Made by a program: the position numbers and the translations under genes | Shown: positions 18,854-27,909 of the stretch, piece after piece | How positions within the stretch are numbered: position 1 is the first letter of the stretch | Layout of the letters: each line of letters begins with the position of its first letter | The notes under the pieces: model-generated | The model's database searches: none | Told to the model about the DNA's origin: nothing | What the model saw: the letters and a program-made list of their open reading frames with translations, nothing else | Assembly (NCBI GenBank): GCA_017619635.1 | Contig: JAFZRZ010000013.1 | Span: 49,716 to 113,715 of the forward strand | Origin: Lachnospiraceae bacterium | Lineage (GTDB): Bacteria > Bacillota > Clostridia > Lachnospirales > Lachnospiraceae | Length of the DNA stretch: 64,000 nt | Direction of reading: 5' to 3'

Positions 18854-19309
18854 TTAATTATCTTCTATCAGTGACTTTTCCATACGTATGCAGTCAAATG
18901 TGACACCATGTAAGATCTTATCATCAGCCGTCTCATAACCGATGCGTTCATAGAATCCCACAGCCACATCCCTGCTCTCAACGACCGCCTTGATATATTC
19001 CATCTCCAAAAGCCATTTTTCAGCTTCAGCCATAACCCGTTTCCCAAGGCCTTTGCCCCTGTATTCAGGTAAGACTACCACCCGTCCTATCATGGCTGTT
19101 TCTTCATCTATCTGATACAGACGGCAAGTGGCTACCGAAAATTCATCATCTGTCAAAACAATATATTTCGTGTCAGGAGTATCATGTTCATCAAACTCTC
19201 GGCGAAGAGTTATATCATGCTGCCTCGCCATTCCCTGTATACGCACATAATAGGCTCCCGCCTGTTGCCATGTTTCGGTTGCTCTTATAACATTTATATT
19301 CATCTTCAT
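18854..19309 (-). CDS. GNAT-family N-acetyltransferase
   Basis: This protein of about 151 residues contains the acetyl-CoA-binding motif VVVLPEYRGKGLGKRVMAEAE and the C-terminal VGFYERIGYE of the GNAT fold. I chose the ATG at 19309, the first beyond the stop of the upstream GNAT gene; another ATG at 19303 is equally possible since no clear ribosome binding site is seen. The substrate is unknown. Confidence 0.85.
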   Translation of the reverse strand: MKMNINVIRATETWQQAGAYYVRIQGMARQHDITLRREFDEHDTPDTKYIVLTDDEFSVATCRLYQIDEETAMIGRVVVLPEYRGKGLGKRVMAEAEKWLLEMEYIKAVVESRDVAVGFYERIGYETADDKILHGVTFDCIRMEKSLIEDN

Positions 19310-19320
19310 CTTTCTGCTTA

Positions 19321-19911
19321 TTATTTTCTGTAACAAAGGCTGTATCTGGTGACCCCATTATCGGCTGTCACAGTGTTATACAGTTCACAGCCAAAGTGCT
19401 GATACATATCAGAGTATTCTTTCATGTCTGTGTCAAAAAGAAGCGGTATATCAAGATCATCTGACATCCTCTTTGCAAAAGTTACAAGTTCAGAAGCTAT
19501 CCCCTTTCCCTGATGTTCTTTATCCACACATACCATCAGCGCATCTATGTGGCGTTCTTTGGCATATCTTTTATTTGATCCGTCTATCTGTTTTGCAAAC
19601 TCTATCAGTGATCTGAGTTTTGAAAACCTGATCGAAGTTAACATTTTGCACAGCATCTTTATCTGTGGCATCTTTGGAGCATTTGCGGAATCCTCAAGTC
19701 CTATGAAGCCCGTCATATCTTCATTAGCATACAGCTCTCCGGCCTGATATACACAGTCTACATACAGGCTCATATATTTTTTTACATCTTCATATCTTTC
19801 TTCTACAGATCCCCAGTTATGAAAAAGCTCATTTGTCACAAAAGCCTCTCCTATAACGTTTTTGATCTTATTTAATTGTTCCTGCGATGTATTTTCAACC
19901 CTTCTTATCAT
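19321..19911 (-). CDS. GNAT-family N-acetyltransferase
   Basis: This 196-residue protein has the GNAT motif ALMVCVDKEHQGKGIASELVTFAKR (central part) and a C-terminal beta segment ending MYQHFGCELYN. It is the first of two neighbouring but clearly different GNAT genes, 11 bp apart by the chosen start. The substrate is not predictable. A weak AGGA site lies 8 nt before the ATG. Confidence 0.85.
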   Translation of the reverse strand: MIRRVENTSQEQLNKIKNVIGEAFVTNELFHNWGSVEERYEDVKKYMSLYVDCVYQAGELYANEDMTGFIGLEDSANAPKMPQIKMLCKMLTSIRFSKLRSLIEFAKQIDGSNKRYAKERHIDALMVCVDKEHQGKGIASELVTFAKRMSDDLDIPLLFDTDMKEYSDMYQHFGCELYNTVTADNGVTRYSLCYRK

Positions 19912-19935
19912 CTTTAATGTCCTATATGCCAGTAT

Positions 19936-20673
19936 CTATCTAAAAAACATCATATACAAATAACATCCGCCTACAGATATGACATTGCTCACACTGTGCA
20001 TTATCATGGGATATATAACACTCTCTGTTCTTATATACACAAATCCGTATGCCAGTCCAAGAACAAAAGCATAACAGACCTGAAACCATGGTATTGAAAA
20101 ATTTGAAAAATCGATATGTGCGATCCCAAACAAAAGCGCTGCAATAACAACCGCTGTTATCCTGTCCTTTTTACCATCAGGCCTCATACAATAAAGTAAA
20201 GTTGCGATCGGTAACGATCTGAACAGGATCTCCTCGGATGGTCCCGAAAGAAAAAGCTGGAAACCAAGTGTTCCTATAACGTTAACAAGATCAAGATCAT
20301 AATCATAGGTATTTATCGTTTTAGTATATGATCCAATAACGTAAACGATCAGATAATAAACAGCCAGAACAGCACAAAATATCAGGGTATATCTTATTCC
20401 TTTTTCATCGTAACGCGGTCTTAGTTTAAAACCATCTATCTTCATTACTCTATCAAGCAAAATGATAAGTGCTATCGCAAATAACATCTGCAGTATATGA
20501 TGCACCGAGATAGATATAAACAGATCATCTTTATCAAATGCAGAATAATCAAATATGTTTGACAGATAACCTGCCACATTGCTGAAAAATCTCTGTATCA
20601 CAAACAGTAAAACAGAAACCATCGCTGTGATAACATACCTATTCCGTTTATTTGTAACTTTAGAATCCTTCAT
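19936..20673 (-). CDS. CPBP-family intramembrane metalloprotease
   Basis: This 245-residue multi-pass membrane protein has about seven hydrophobic segments. The CPBP/Abi motifs are visible: EE-x3-R in SGPSEEILFRSLP, F-x3-H in FGIAHIDF and a late His in MIMHSVSN. Homologues process prenylated CAAX-like peptides or bacteriocin-related substrates. The ATG at 20673 is chosen because the longer frame reads through a hairpin at 20698-20726; its ribosome binding site is poor. No bacteriocin gene is adjacent. Confidence 0.85.
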   Translation of the reverse strand: MKDSKVTNKRNRYVITAMVSVLLFVIQRFFSNVAGYLSNIFDYSAFDKDDLFISISVHHILQMLFAIALIILLDRVMKIDGFKLRPRYDEKGIRYTLIFCAVLAVYYLIVYVIGSYTKTINTYDYDLDLVNVIGTLGFQLFLSGPSEEILFRSLPIATLLYCMRPDGKKDRITAVVIAALLFGIAHIDFSNFSIPWFQVCYAFVLGLAYGFVYIRTESVIYPMIMHSVSNVISVGGCYLYMMFFR

Positions 20674-20697
20674 CTTAAATAAGTTTATTAACCTATA

Positions 20698-20726
20698 ATG
20701 GCATGCCCGCTTAACGAGCATGCCAT
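20698..20726. other. strong intergenic hairpin
   Basis: A 12-bp stem with one G-U type mismatch (atggcatgcccg / cgagcatgccat) and a 5-nt loop lies between the hydrolase and CPBP genes. Neither strand has a clear T-tract directly after it, so it may be a processing or stability element rather than a terminator. Confidence 0.55.
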
Positions 20727-20759
20727 AACAACCCTATCTTTTTTCTTTGAGACTCACAC

Positions 20760-21314
20760 TCATCCTACAAAGCTGTCAGTCTTTTGCATGACATCTCTAA
20801 GATTTTCTATGTTTTTATCAACATCCGCAGATTCGAGAGAATGATTGCATCCCGGATATGAATGCAAAGATACTGACTGTTCTTTAGCCATTTTCTTCAC
20901 TGCATCAACATCAGACCACGGATCATCGTCTCCTATAAATGCTAAAACATCTTTTGAATCAAAAAGAAATGTTGCTTCAACCGGTGTGTACCATATCTGT
21001 CTCGCATCTAACTCATGATCATTTATGTACTTTGCAAGTGCGACCGTACCGATACTCTTTCCTATGAATATCACACTGTCATAACCTTTGATATCCACGT
21101 CCTTTAACTGTTCTTCAGACTGTGAATAAGCAAGCAATGCTGCCTTTCTCATCATAGCCTCATCGCCTCTTATCTTTTGGGGCATGTCATGATACTCAAT
21201 GTTTATAACGTCATATCCCTTGTTTTGTACAAGCTTTGAAGCATAGTATAGAAGCGGCTTATCCTTGTGATAGCCGATCCCCGGAAATATAACTGCAAGT
21301 TTCTTCTCATTCAT
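20760..21314 (-). CDS. alpha/beta hydrolase-fold protein
   Basis: This 184-residue protein is about the size of a minimal serine hydrolase. The nucleophile elbow is VIFIGKSIGTVALAKY (G-K-S-I-G), an aspartate follows in AFIGDDDPWSDVD, and a histidine in YPGCNHSLE completes a plausible triad. It has no signal peptide. It lies 26 bp past the paaK-type gene's stop only by reversed order; on the minus strand it is upstream of paaK and may share its transcript. The substrate is unknown. Confidence 0.75.
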   Translation of the reverse strand: MNEKKLAVIFPGIGYHKDKPLLYYASKLVQNKGYDVINIEYHDMPQKIRGDEAMMRKAALLAYSQSEEQLKDVDIKGYDSVIFIGKSIGTVALAKYINDHELDARQIWYTPVEATFLFDSKDVLAFIGDDDPWSDVDAVKKMAKEQSVSLHSYPGCNHSLESADVDKNIENLRDVMQKTDSFVG

Positions 21315-21340
21315 ATATCAGATTTCTCCGGTATTAGTAT

Positions 21341-22582
21341 CTATTCCTCTCTGTGGTCAAATACTCTCTGAGTCTTCTTTTCAGATCTGGGAAGTGTACC
21401 AAGAGGTACCACCGTCACACGAGGAGTTACATTCATCTTTGACTTGAATGCTTCTTTAATAAGGGCACCGGTCTTTTCAAAGTTAACTCTTCCTTCAGCC
21501 TCAGCTGTTATTAAGATAACATCTTTGTTTATCTCATCATCATGAGCGATGTTAATGTTATACTCACTTGAAACCCCGTCAATCTGTCCAAGGAGTTCTT
21601 CTACCTGGCTGGGGAACATGTTTACACCATGAACCTTGAACATATCATCACTTCTTCCGCGGATGATATCCAGTCTGGGATATTTTGATCCGCAAGGGCA
21701 CTCTCCGGGTATGATGCGGGAAAGATCATGGGTCCTGAATCTTATGAGTGGAGCACCCTCTTTTACAAGAGTAGTTATAACGATCTCGCCTTCTTCTCCA
21801 TCCTCAACGTTTTCTCCCGTCACAGGATCGATTATCTCGATATACAGATAATCATCCCAGTAATGCATTCCTGTCTGCTTATTACAGTTAATACCTATAC
21901 CGGGTCCGTATATCTCTGTAAGACCGTATATGTCATAGAGTTCTATACCGAGCTTGTCATGGATATATTCTCTCTTCTTCTCGCTCCAGCGCTCAGAACC
22001 GATTACTCCCTTCTTAAGGAAGATATCCTTCTTCATGCCTCTGCGTTCTATCTCCTCCGCTAAAAGAAGCGCATAAGATGATGTTGCACAGAGTACTGTA
22101 GCTTTAAGATCGACCATCATCTGAAGCTGTTTCTCAGTATTTCCGGGTCCCATAGGGATAGCCATTGCACCAAGTTTTTCACATCCTGCCTGAAAACCTA
22201 TACCGGCTGTCCACAGTCCATATCCGGGTGTTATCTGTATCCTGTCTTTTTCAGTGATACCTGCTGTCTCATAACATCTGGCAAACATTATTGCCCAGTC
22301 ATCAACGTCTTTTGCTGTATAGGGAATTATTACCGGTTTTCCTGTTGTACCCGAAGAAGAATGTATACGTACAACTTCTTCATCGCTTACAGCCTGAATC
22401 CCAAGCGGATATGCATTTCTGAGATCTGCCTTGCTTGAAAAAGGTATCTTTTCAAAGTCCTCCTGTGAACTTACGCCTGTTATGCCCGCATCACGGTACA
22501 TCTTTCCGTAATAACTGTCGGTTTTGATCAGTCTCTTGATCTGTGCATCAACCTGTTTGATCTGTGTCTCATTAAGTCTCAT
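21341..22582 (-). CDS. paaK: phenylacetate-CoA ligase family protein
   Basis: This 413-residue adenylate-forming enzyme activates aryl acids such as phenylacetate or indoleacetate with ATP and CoA. The P-loop-like SSGTTGKPVIIPYT is at about 75-88, and YGLTEIYGPG and the C-terminal KVHGVNMFPSQVEELL are typical of PaaK. Its ATG overlaps the iorB stop (ATGA), so the three genes iorA-iorB-paaK form one operon. In this setting it would handle the aryl-acetyl-CoA made from aromatic 2-oxoacids, possibly in the acid-releasing direction, as proposed for similar clusters. Confidence 0.92.
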   Translation of the reverse strand: MRLNETQIKQVDAQIKRLIKTDSYYGKMYRDAGITGVSSQEDFEKIPFSSKADLRNAYPLGIQAVSDEEVVRIHSSSGTTGKPVIIPYTAKDVDDWAIMFARCYETAGITEKDRIQITPGYGLWTAGIGFQAGCEKLGAMAIPMGPGNTEKQLQMMVDLKATVLCATSSYALLLAEEIERRGMKKDIFLKKGVIGSERWSEKKREYIHDKLGIELYDIYGLTEIYGPGIGINCNKQTGMHYWDDYLYIEIIDPVTGENVEDGEEGEIVITTLVKEGAPLIRFRTHDLSRIIPGECPCGSKYPRLDIIRGRSDDMFKVHGVNMFPSQVEELLGQIDGVSSEYNINIAHDDEINKDVILITAEAEGRVNFEKTGALIKEAFKSKMNVTPRVTVVPLGTLPRSEKKTQRVFDHREE

Positions 22583-23178
22583 TTTGATTCTCCTTTATTT
22601 TCCCCTATTTCAAAACCGCTTAAAAATGCCTGTATATTTTTATCTTTAAATTTTGGCGGAACTCTCTTTTCTATCTCTGAAATTATCGTATCCTTGGATG
22701 TCCCCAGTCTTCCCGAACCGGCTGCTATTCCGAGTAAAAGTATGTTTAAGAATTTTGCGGAACCAAGTTTGGTGCACTCAGCTTCTCCATCCACAAAGAT
22801 ACAGTTAACATTATCTTTGAGATATTCGATCATGCTGCTTCCGTCATATCCGGTTTCAGCAAGTGATTCTGTCACAGGTTTTACAGCAGAGGTATTAACC
22901 ACCGCCAATCCGTCTGCTGACAGATATCCGATATTTCTTACAACCTCAGCGGGTTCAAATCCGATGATAAGATCAGCCTTTCCACTAGGTATCATAGGTG
23001 AATATGCTTCATCACCTATCCTGACATGGCTTGTTACAGGACCGCCTCTTTGTGCCATTCCTATTGTCTCAGCCGAATGAACGGTATTGCCCTCACTCAT
23101 TGCCGACGCTGCTATTATCCTCGATGCCAGAACAGTTCCCTGTCCGCCGACACCACAGATCAGTACATCTTTATTCAT
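22579..23178 (-). CDS. iorB: indolepyruvate:ferredoxin oxidoreductase, beta subunit
   Basis: This 199-residue gamma-type pyruvate-ferredoxin-oxidoreductase domain begins with KDVLICGVGGQGTVLASRII, the typical glycine-rich start. It pairs with IorA to convert aryl 2-oxoacids (indolepyruvate, phenylpyruvate) plus CoA to aryl-acetyl-CoA, CO2 and reduced ferredoxin. The ATG at 23178 is chosen for the AGGAGGTG site. It overlaps the iorA end by 8 bp and paaK by 4 bp. Confidence 0.93.
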   Translation of the reverse strand: MNKDVLICGVGGQGTVLASRIIAASAMSEGNTVHSAETIGMAQRGGPVTSHVRIGDEAYSPMIPSGKADLIIGFEPAEVVRNIGYLSADGLAVVNTSAVKPVTESLAETGYDGSSMIEYLKDNVNCIFVDGEAECTKLGSAKFLNILLLGIAAGSGRLGTSKDTIISEIEKRVPPKFKDKNIQAFLSGFEIGENKGESK

Positions 23179-24964
23179 CTGTAGCACCTCCTATCGCATT
23201 CATCGGACATACCTGTTTACACAGACCGCATCCTGTGCAAAGCGACTGATCTATCGTCACCTTACCGTCTGTAAGAATAAGTGCGGGGCAACCTGTCTCT
23301 CTGATACATTTCTTACAGTTCACACAACTGTCATTTATTGTACATTTCTTTGATGACTTCTCTATTGCTATGCATGGAGACTTAAATATGATCGCCTTAA
23401 CACCTTTTGTCTGAGCACATTCCTTCACAGTCTCTATTGCTTTATCAAGCTCAAACGGATCAACAGTAATAACCTTTTTAAGCCCTATCCCGTTAAGTAT
23501 ATTAGTTATGCTTATCTTGCCGACATCATGTCCCATCATGTTTATTCCGGTTCCGGGATGCGGCTGATGACCGGTCATTGCAGTTGTCGAATTATCAAGT
23601 ATACATATCGTTATATCAGCTTCATTTATGACTGCATTAACAACACCGTTTATTCCTGATGCAAAGAAGGTTGAATCGCCTATAAAAGCAAATGCCTTTC
23701 CGTCACTGTCCACATGAGAAAAGCCCTGTGCCATCGTTACACCTGCACCCATGCACAGACATGTATCGACCATATCGAGCGGCATTGCATTTCCAAGTGT
23801 GTAACAGCCTATATCACCGCAATAATATGTCTTTTCTTTCTCCATCGCCTTCTTTACTGCATAGAAAGAAGCCCTGTGCGGACAACCTGCGCATAAAACA
23901 GGAGGCCTTACCGGCAGGGTTGGTATATCTTTTTTAGAATACTCAGCTTCCAAGTCTGTTTCCAGATAGGCTTTAAGTATCTTAGCCACACTGTCAGCAC
24001 TGTTCTCGCCCATATGAGGGACATGACCTGTAAGCTTTCCGTCAACCTTAAGTGTCAGATGATGTTTACCTGCAAGCTTAAGTAACTGCTCTTCAATATA
24101 TGGACTTAATTCCTCAAGACAAAGTATCTCCTCAACGCCTTCAAGCTGTTTTAACATAAAGCTTTCGGGGAAAGGATAAGCTGTTGCGATCTTAATGAGT
24201 TTAATCTGAGGATGATCCTTTAAAGTCTCTTTGGCATACATGTAACTTACGCCACTAGCCATAACAGCTTTTTTTGAAGGTCCGCCCTCTGAAGTATTAA
24301 ATCTGTAATCAGAAAAGTCATTGCCTATCTGGATGTTCCTGTCTTCGATCATACCGTGATTCTTATATGAAAGACGCGGGAATATGACAAATCTTCCTGA
24401 ATCCTTTTTAAAGCCCTCATAATCTTTCGGGATATACTTATCCCCCACTTCTATGGAAGCATAGCCGTGATCGACACGTGTCGTTGGTCTGAATATGACA
24501 GGAGTCTTATATTTCTCCGAATAATCAAACGCATCCTGTATCATCTCAAAGGCTTCTTCCGGAGATGAGGGATCAAAGACCGGTATTCTTGCAAAATCGG
24601 CAAATCTTCTCGTATCCTGTTCAGTCTGAGATGAGATCGGTCCGGGATCATCTGCAGAAACAACCACAAGTCCTCCCTCAACACCTACATATGCAAGGGA
24701 CATCAGAGGATCTGATGCAACATTTAGTCCGACCTGTTTCATAGTGACCAGTGCTCGTGCTCCTGAGTAAGCGGCTGCAGCAGCAACTTCCAGTGCCGCC
24801 TTCTCATTTACCGACCATTCAAGATGAAGTCCTTCATGAGGATATTTTGCCAGTGTTTCTATGATCTCCGAAGATGGTGTTCCCGGATATCCGCAGGCGA
24901 TGTTCACTCCTGCCTTAAGGGCTCCAAGAGCAATAGCTCCGTTACCCATTACATATTCTTTCAT
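23171..24964 (-). CDS. iorA: indolepyruvate:ferredoxin oxidoreductase, alpha subunit
   Basis: This subunit of 597 residues is the usual length. The N-terminal pyrimidine-binding domain (MGNGAIALGALKAGVNIACGYPGTPSSE) comes first, then the TPP domain with CAGCPHR and GDSTFFASGINGVVN. The C-terminal ferredoxin domain binds two 4Fe-4S clusters (CVNCKKCIRETGCP and CTGCGLCKQVCP). The ATG at 24964 follows AAGGAG; the longer frame lacks a site and runs back into the FecR gene. The operon serves fermentative catabolism of aromatic amino acids. Confidence 0.95.
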   Translation of the reverse strand: MKEYVMGNGAIALGALKAGVNIACGYPGTPSSEIIETLAKYPHEGLHLEWSVNEKAALEVAAAAAYSGARALVTMKQVGLNVASDPLMSLAYVGVEGGLVVVSADDPGPISSQTEQDTRRFADFARIPVFDPSSPEEAFEMIQDAFDYSEKYKTPVIFRPTTRVDHGYASIEVGDKYIPKDYEGFKKDSGRFVIFPRLSYKNHGMIEDRNIQIGNDFSDYRFNTSEGGPSKKAVMASGVSYMYAKETLKDHPQIKLIKIATAYPFPESFMLKQLEGVEEILCLEELSPYIEEQLLKLAGKHHLTLKVDGKLTGHVPHMGENSADSVAKILKAYLETDLEAEYSKKDIPTLPVRPPVLCAGCPHRASFYAVKKAMEKEKTYYCGDIGCYTLGNAMPLDMVDTCLCMGAGVTMAQGFSHVDSDGKAFAFIGDSTFFASGINGVVNAVINEADITICILDNSTTAMTGHQPHPGTGINMMGHDVGKISITNILNGIGLKKVITVDPFELDKAIETVKECAQTKGVKAIIFKSPCIAIEKSSKKCTINDSCVNCKKCIRETGCPALILTDGKVTIDQSLCTGCGLCKQVCPMNAIGGATDE

Positions 24965-25005
24965 GTTATGCTCCTTGATGCTTATATAATATAATGCAAA
25001 CTTTC

Positions 25006-26352
25006 TTACCTTGTAGCTCCGCATCTGCTGCATTCAGAATGATCATATATTTCCTCTACAACCGGTTGTTGCTTTACACTCATATGTGTTTCAGTTCTGT
25101 ATACATCCACCCAGTCATGCCCCAAAGAGTTTATGGTTCCTATCTCTAAGGTCTTGCCGCATACTGTACATTTACGTTCCATTGTTCCCTGTCCTTCACA
25201 TGTTGCCTCTGTAGTTGTGATCCAGTCTCCCGGTATATGACCTGTTGCCGGTATCACTTCAGAATTCAATACTGCTCCGCATACCGTACATTTCTGCTGT
25301 TTAGAACCCGGCGTCTCACAGGTTGCCTGTTCAGTCTCCCATTCACCAGGTGTATGTCCTGTAGCAGCGATCTTTTCTTCTTCTATAACTTCACCGCATT
25401 CCTTACATACCTTCTGCCTAAGTCCCGGTGCTGTACAGGTGGCTTCCTTTACAGTCTTAAACTCTCCGGGTACATGTACATGCTCGGTGGGTTTAGCTTC
25501 TTCTTTACTATCCTGTTTTTCAACAGCTTCAGTTGTCTTTTCTTCGCTCTTTGCATCTGAAGATGAGGCATTATCATCAGATGAATCTTCTATATATTCA
25601 TCATACTGAGGATCCTCAATCTTAATGCCGTTCTTTCTGAGTAAAGTTATAAGTCTTGGCACATTTGCTGTGGGAAGGTGATCATAATCAAGAAGCCAGA
25701 CTTCTTCACTCTTTTCAGTGAGCAAAAACTCACAAGTCTTTGCATTACCCTTTATAAGAGCACTCTCTCCTGCTCCAAAGGCTCTTTCAACGCCTGTATA
25801 GGTTCCGTCTGTCAGTTTTAACTTTGCGAGCACTTCACCCTTTTCAACTTCAAGAAGGGTATATATATATCCGTCATTGCCGTTATATACAGTCATCCTG
25901 AAAGTTGTTCCTCTGACCGACATGGTCGAGTTTGGCGTATCAACCTCATAAGAATCATCAACACCAAGTTTTGCATTAAGGACATTGAGTTCTGAACCCT
26001 TGTCCATGACTATCTTGATCTTGCTGCTCTCTTTTGTTGAACTGGCTTCCAGTCTGAAATGAGTATTCTCATCAGCATAGACATATTTATCATTGTCCAT
26101 GCACATGGTGAGTTCTGACTGGGCATTAACGGTAACATCATCACCGCTGTAAAGACGCTGTCCGGCATATGCCTGGCCATTATTCTTTTCACCAACAACG
26201 TCGACTGTACCCTTAACATCTTTGACAAGGATACTTCTGTATCCATCACCCTGCAAGAGGACTGCAACGATTATTCCAACAGCCACAACAGCCACACCGC
26301 CTATGGTGATGACTTTTCCTTTTGTTGAACCAAAAAAACTCTTAATATCCAT
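25006..26352 (-). CDS. FecR-domain protein with C-terminal zinc-ribbon-like repeats
   Basis: This 448-residue surface protein has an N-terminal membrane anchor (about 11-32) and a FecR domain (about 40-220, including VDTPNSTMSVRGTTFRM). An acidic Ser/Asp/Glu linker follows (about 255-295). Three tandem repeats of about 37 residues come next, each with C-x8/9-C-x2-C-G and GH-x-PG-x-W, and a fourth Cys-x2-Cys half repeat ends the protein. The cysteine spacing suggests metal binding or disulfides outside the cell. It precedes iorA by 41 bp but is unlikely to share its function. The ATG at 26352 has a GGAGG site. Confidence 0.8.
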   Translation of the reverse strand: MDIKSFFGSTKGKVITIGGVAVVAVGIIVAVLLQGDGYRSILVKDVKGTVDVVGEKNNGQAYAGQRLYSGDDVTVNAQSELTMCMDNDKYVYADENTHFRLEASSTKESSKIKIVMDKGSELNVLNAKLGVDDSYEVDTPNSTMSVRGTTFRMTVYNGNDGYIYTLLEVEKGEVLAKLKLTDGTYTGVERAFGAGESALIKGNAKTCEFLLTEKSEEVWLLDYDHLPTANVPRLITLLRKNGIKIEDPQYDEYIEDSSDDNASSSDAKSEEKTTEAVEKQDSKEEAKPTEHVHVPGEFKTVKEATCTAPGLRQKVCKECGEVIEEEKIAATGHTPGEWETEQATCETPGSKQQKCTVCGAVLNSEVIPATGHIPGDWITTTEATCEGQGTMERKCTVCGKTLEIGTINSLGHDWVDVYRTETHMSVKQQPVVEEIYDHSECSRCGATR

Positions 26353-26475
26353 ATATTTCCTCCGAAACATTTATGAATCAAATTCATTGGCACCAATGTA
26401 TATTTTATCAACTTTTTGGCTTAAATTCCAGTATTTAACGGCTTATACCTGCTTAAGAGCAAAAATGTCCATAGT

Positions 26476-27909
26476 CTATCTTACCGCCTTTACTTCTTTA
26501 AGCTCATAATCCTTTATTGTGATCTGACCGTCAGCATCTTTATGTACGTTTATTTTTGCCAGTCCTCCAATCTTTGTCCCCGATTTAGTCTGACCCGAGA
26601 TCAGATTGCCAAGCGAATAGAACACCAGCGTCTGATGATCGTTATTCTTTATGAGTTCATATTCCTGAATAACATGCGGATGTGTTCCTACCACTATATC
26701 AACACCGTGTTCACAAAAAAGCCCGGCGTACTTTCTTTGCTGCTCATTGACCGTAGTCTCGTATTCATCACCCCAGTGAGCATATACCACAACGACATCT
26801 GCTCTTTTTCTTGCGTGATCAAGCTGGCGTATGATACGTTTTTCATCATCAAAAGTCTCTATCGTATGAGGGCAACCCTCAAGCTGAGGCTGACCGTTCG
26901 TTCCATAAGTGAATCCTAAAAAAGCGACTTTAATACCATCTTTTTCAATATATCTTATTCTGTCGCTTGCTTTTTCACTGTAATCACCACATTTTGAGGC
27001 TCCTATACATTCGATCCCTTTACTCTCAAAGAACTCCAAAGTTGTATCAATACCGTACTCCCCTTTATCAAGCGCATGATTATTGGCAAGATTTATAACA
27101 TCAAAACCTGCGTTGACAATTGCCTCTCCCACAGTGATCGGCGTCCCAAACTTAGGATAATCACTCACAGCCCCGTTATCATCAACAAGTATTGTCTCCT
27201 GATTCAAAACTGCTATATCCGAAAGTTTTATATCATCTCTTATATCATCATAAAGCTCATTCAGATCTTTTGTCTTATTTATTAGGGAAAGATGGATCAG
27301 ATTATCTCCAGCACATAAAAGACTTATATCACAGCTGTCAGATCTTCCTGCCATCTTAAGTCCAAAATCCCTCCACATCCACTGATTGGATACTCCATTC
27401 AGATCAGTGACGATGATCCTTTCTTTAGCTCCTGATGCGATGGATGCTATCTCATAATCGATCTGTGAAGACATCCATACAGGTCTTAATCTGTCTTCTC
27501 TGTTCTCGTCAAAACGGTATATGAATATATGCTGTTTTAATGCCTTGTCATTTTTCTTTACCCAAAACGGCATATGCTCACCGAAACTTCCATGTTTCCA
27601 GACAAGCATTATCAGCTCTTCCTTACCGTCCATATCAATATCTTTTATAAGGATATCCTGAACAAATAAGTCTTTCGGGCTCTTCCAGAAGATCTTTTCA
27701 CATTTATCATCCTCATACAGTGTCAGTGAGCGGTCCTTAACGACTGCATATCCTGTTCCGATATCAGTCCGGCTTTCTTTCCAATCAACCCATCCCGGTA
27801 TAAAAGCCCCATACCACCACAAAAGGACAAAGGCAGTGATAATCACTATCACTGCCATACATGTCATAAGCAATATTTTCAATCGGCTTTTTTTATTATC
27901 AATACTCAT
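26476..27909 (-). CDS. CapA-family (PGA_cap) metallophosphatase-like protein
   Basis: This protein of about 477 residues has an N-terminal membrane anchor (about 12-35), an FG-GAP-like segment (DIDMDGKEELIMLVWK), and a C-terminal PGA_cap domain. The latter shows LLCAGDNLIHLSL, VLNQETILVDD, NLANNHALDKG, VVVYAHWGDEYE and GTHPHVIQ, the metal-site motifs of CapA and related calcineurin-fold enzymes. CapA takes part in poly-gamma-glutamate export, but capB/capC are absent, so the substrate is open. The ATG at 27909 overlaps the DUF3160 stop by 11 bp and is probably coupled to it. Confidence 0.85.
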   Translation of the reverse strand: MSIDNKKSRLKILLMTCMAVIVIITAFVLLWWYGAFIPGWVDWKESRTDIGTGYAVVKDRSLTLYEDDKCEKIFWKSPKDLFVQDILIKDIDMDGKEELIMLVWKHGSFGEHMPFWVKKNDKALKQHIFIYRFDENREDRLRPVWMSSQIDYEIASIASGAKERIIVTDLNGVSNQWMWRDFGLKMAGRSDSCDISLLCAGDNLIHLSLINKTKDLNELYDDIRDDIKLSDIAVLNQETILVDDNGAVSDYPKFGTPITVGEAIVNAGFDVINLANNHALDKGEYGIDTTLEFFESKGIECIGASKCGDYSEKASDRIRYIEKDGIKVAFLGFTYGTNGQPQLEGCPHTIETFDDEKRIIRQLDHARKRADVVVVYAHWGDEYETTVNEQQRKYAGLFCEHGVDIVVGTHPHVIQEYELIKNNDHQTLVFYSLGNLISGQTKSGTKIGGLAKINVHKDADGQITIKDYELKEVKAVR

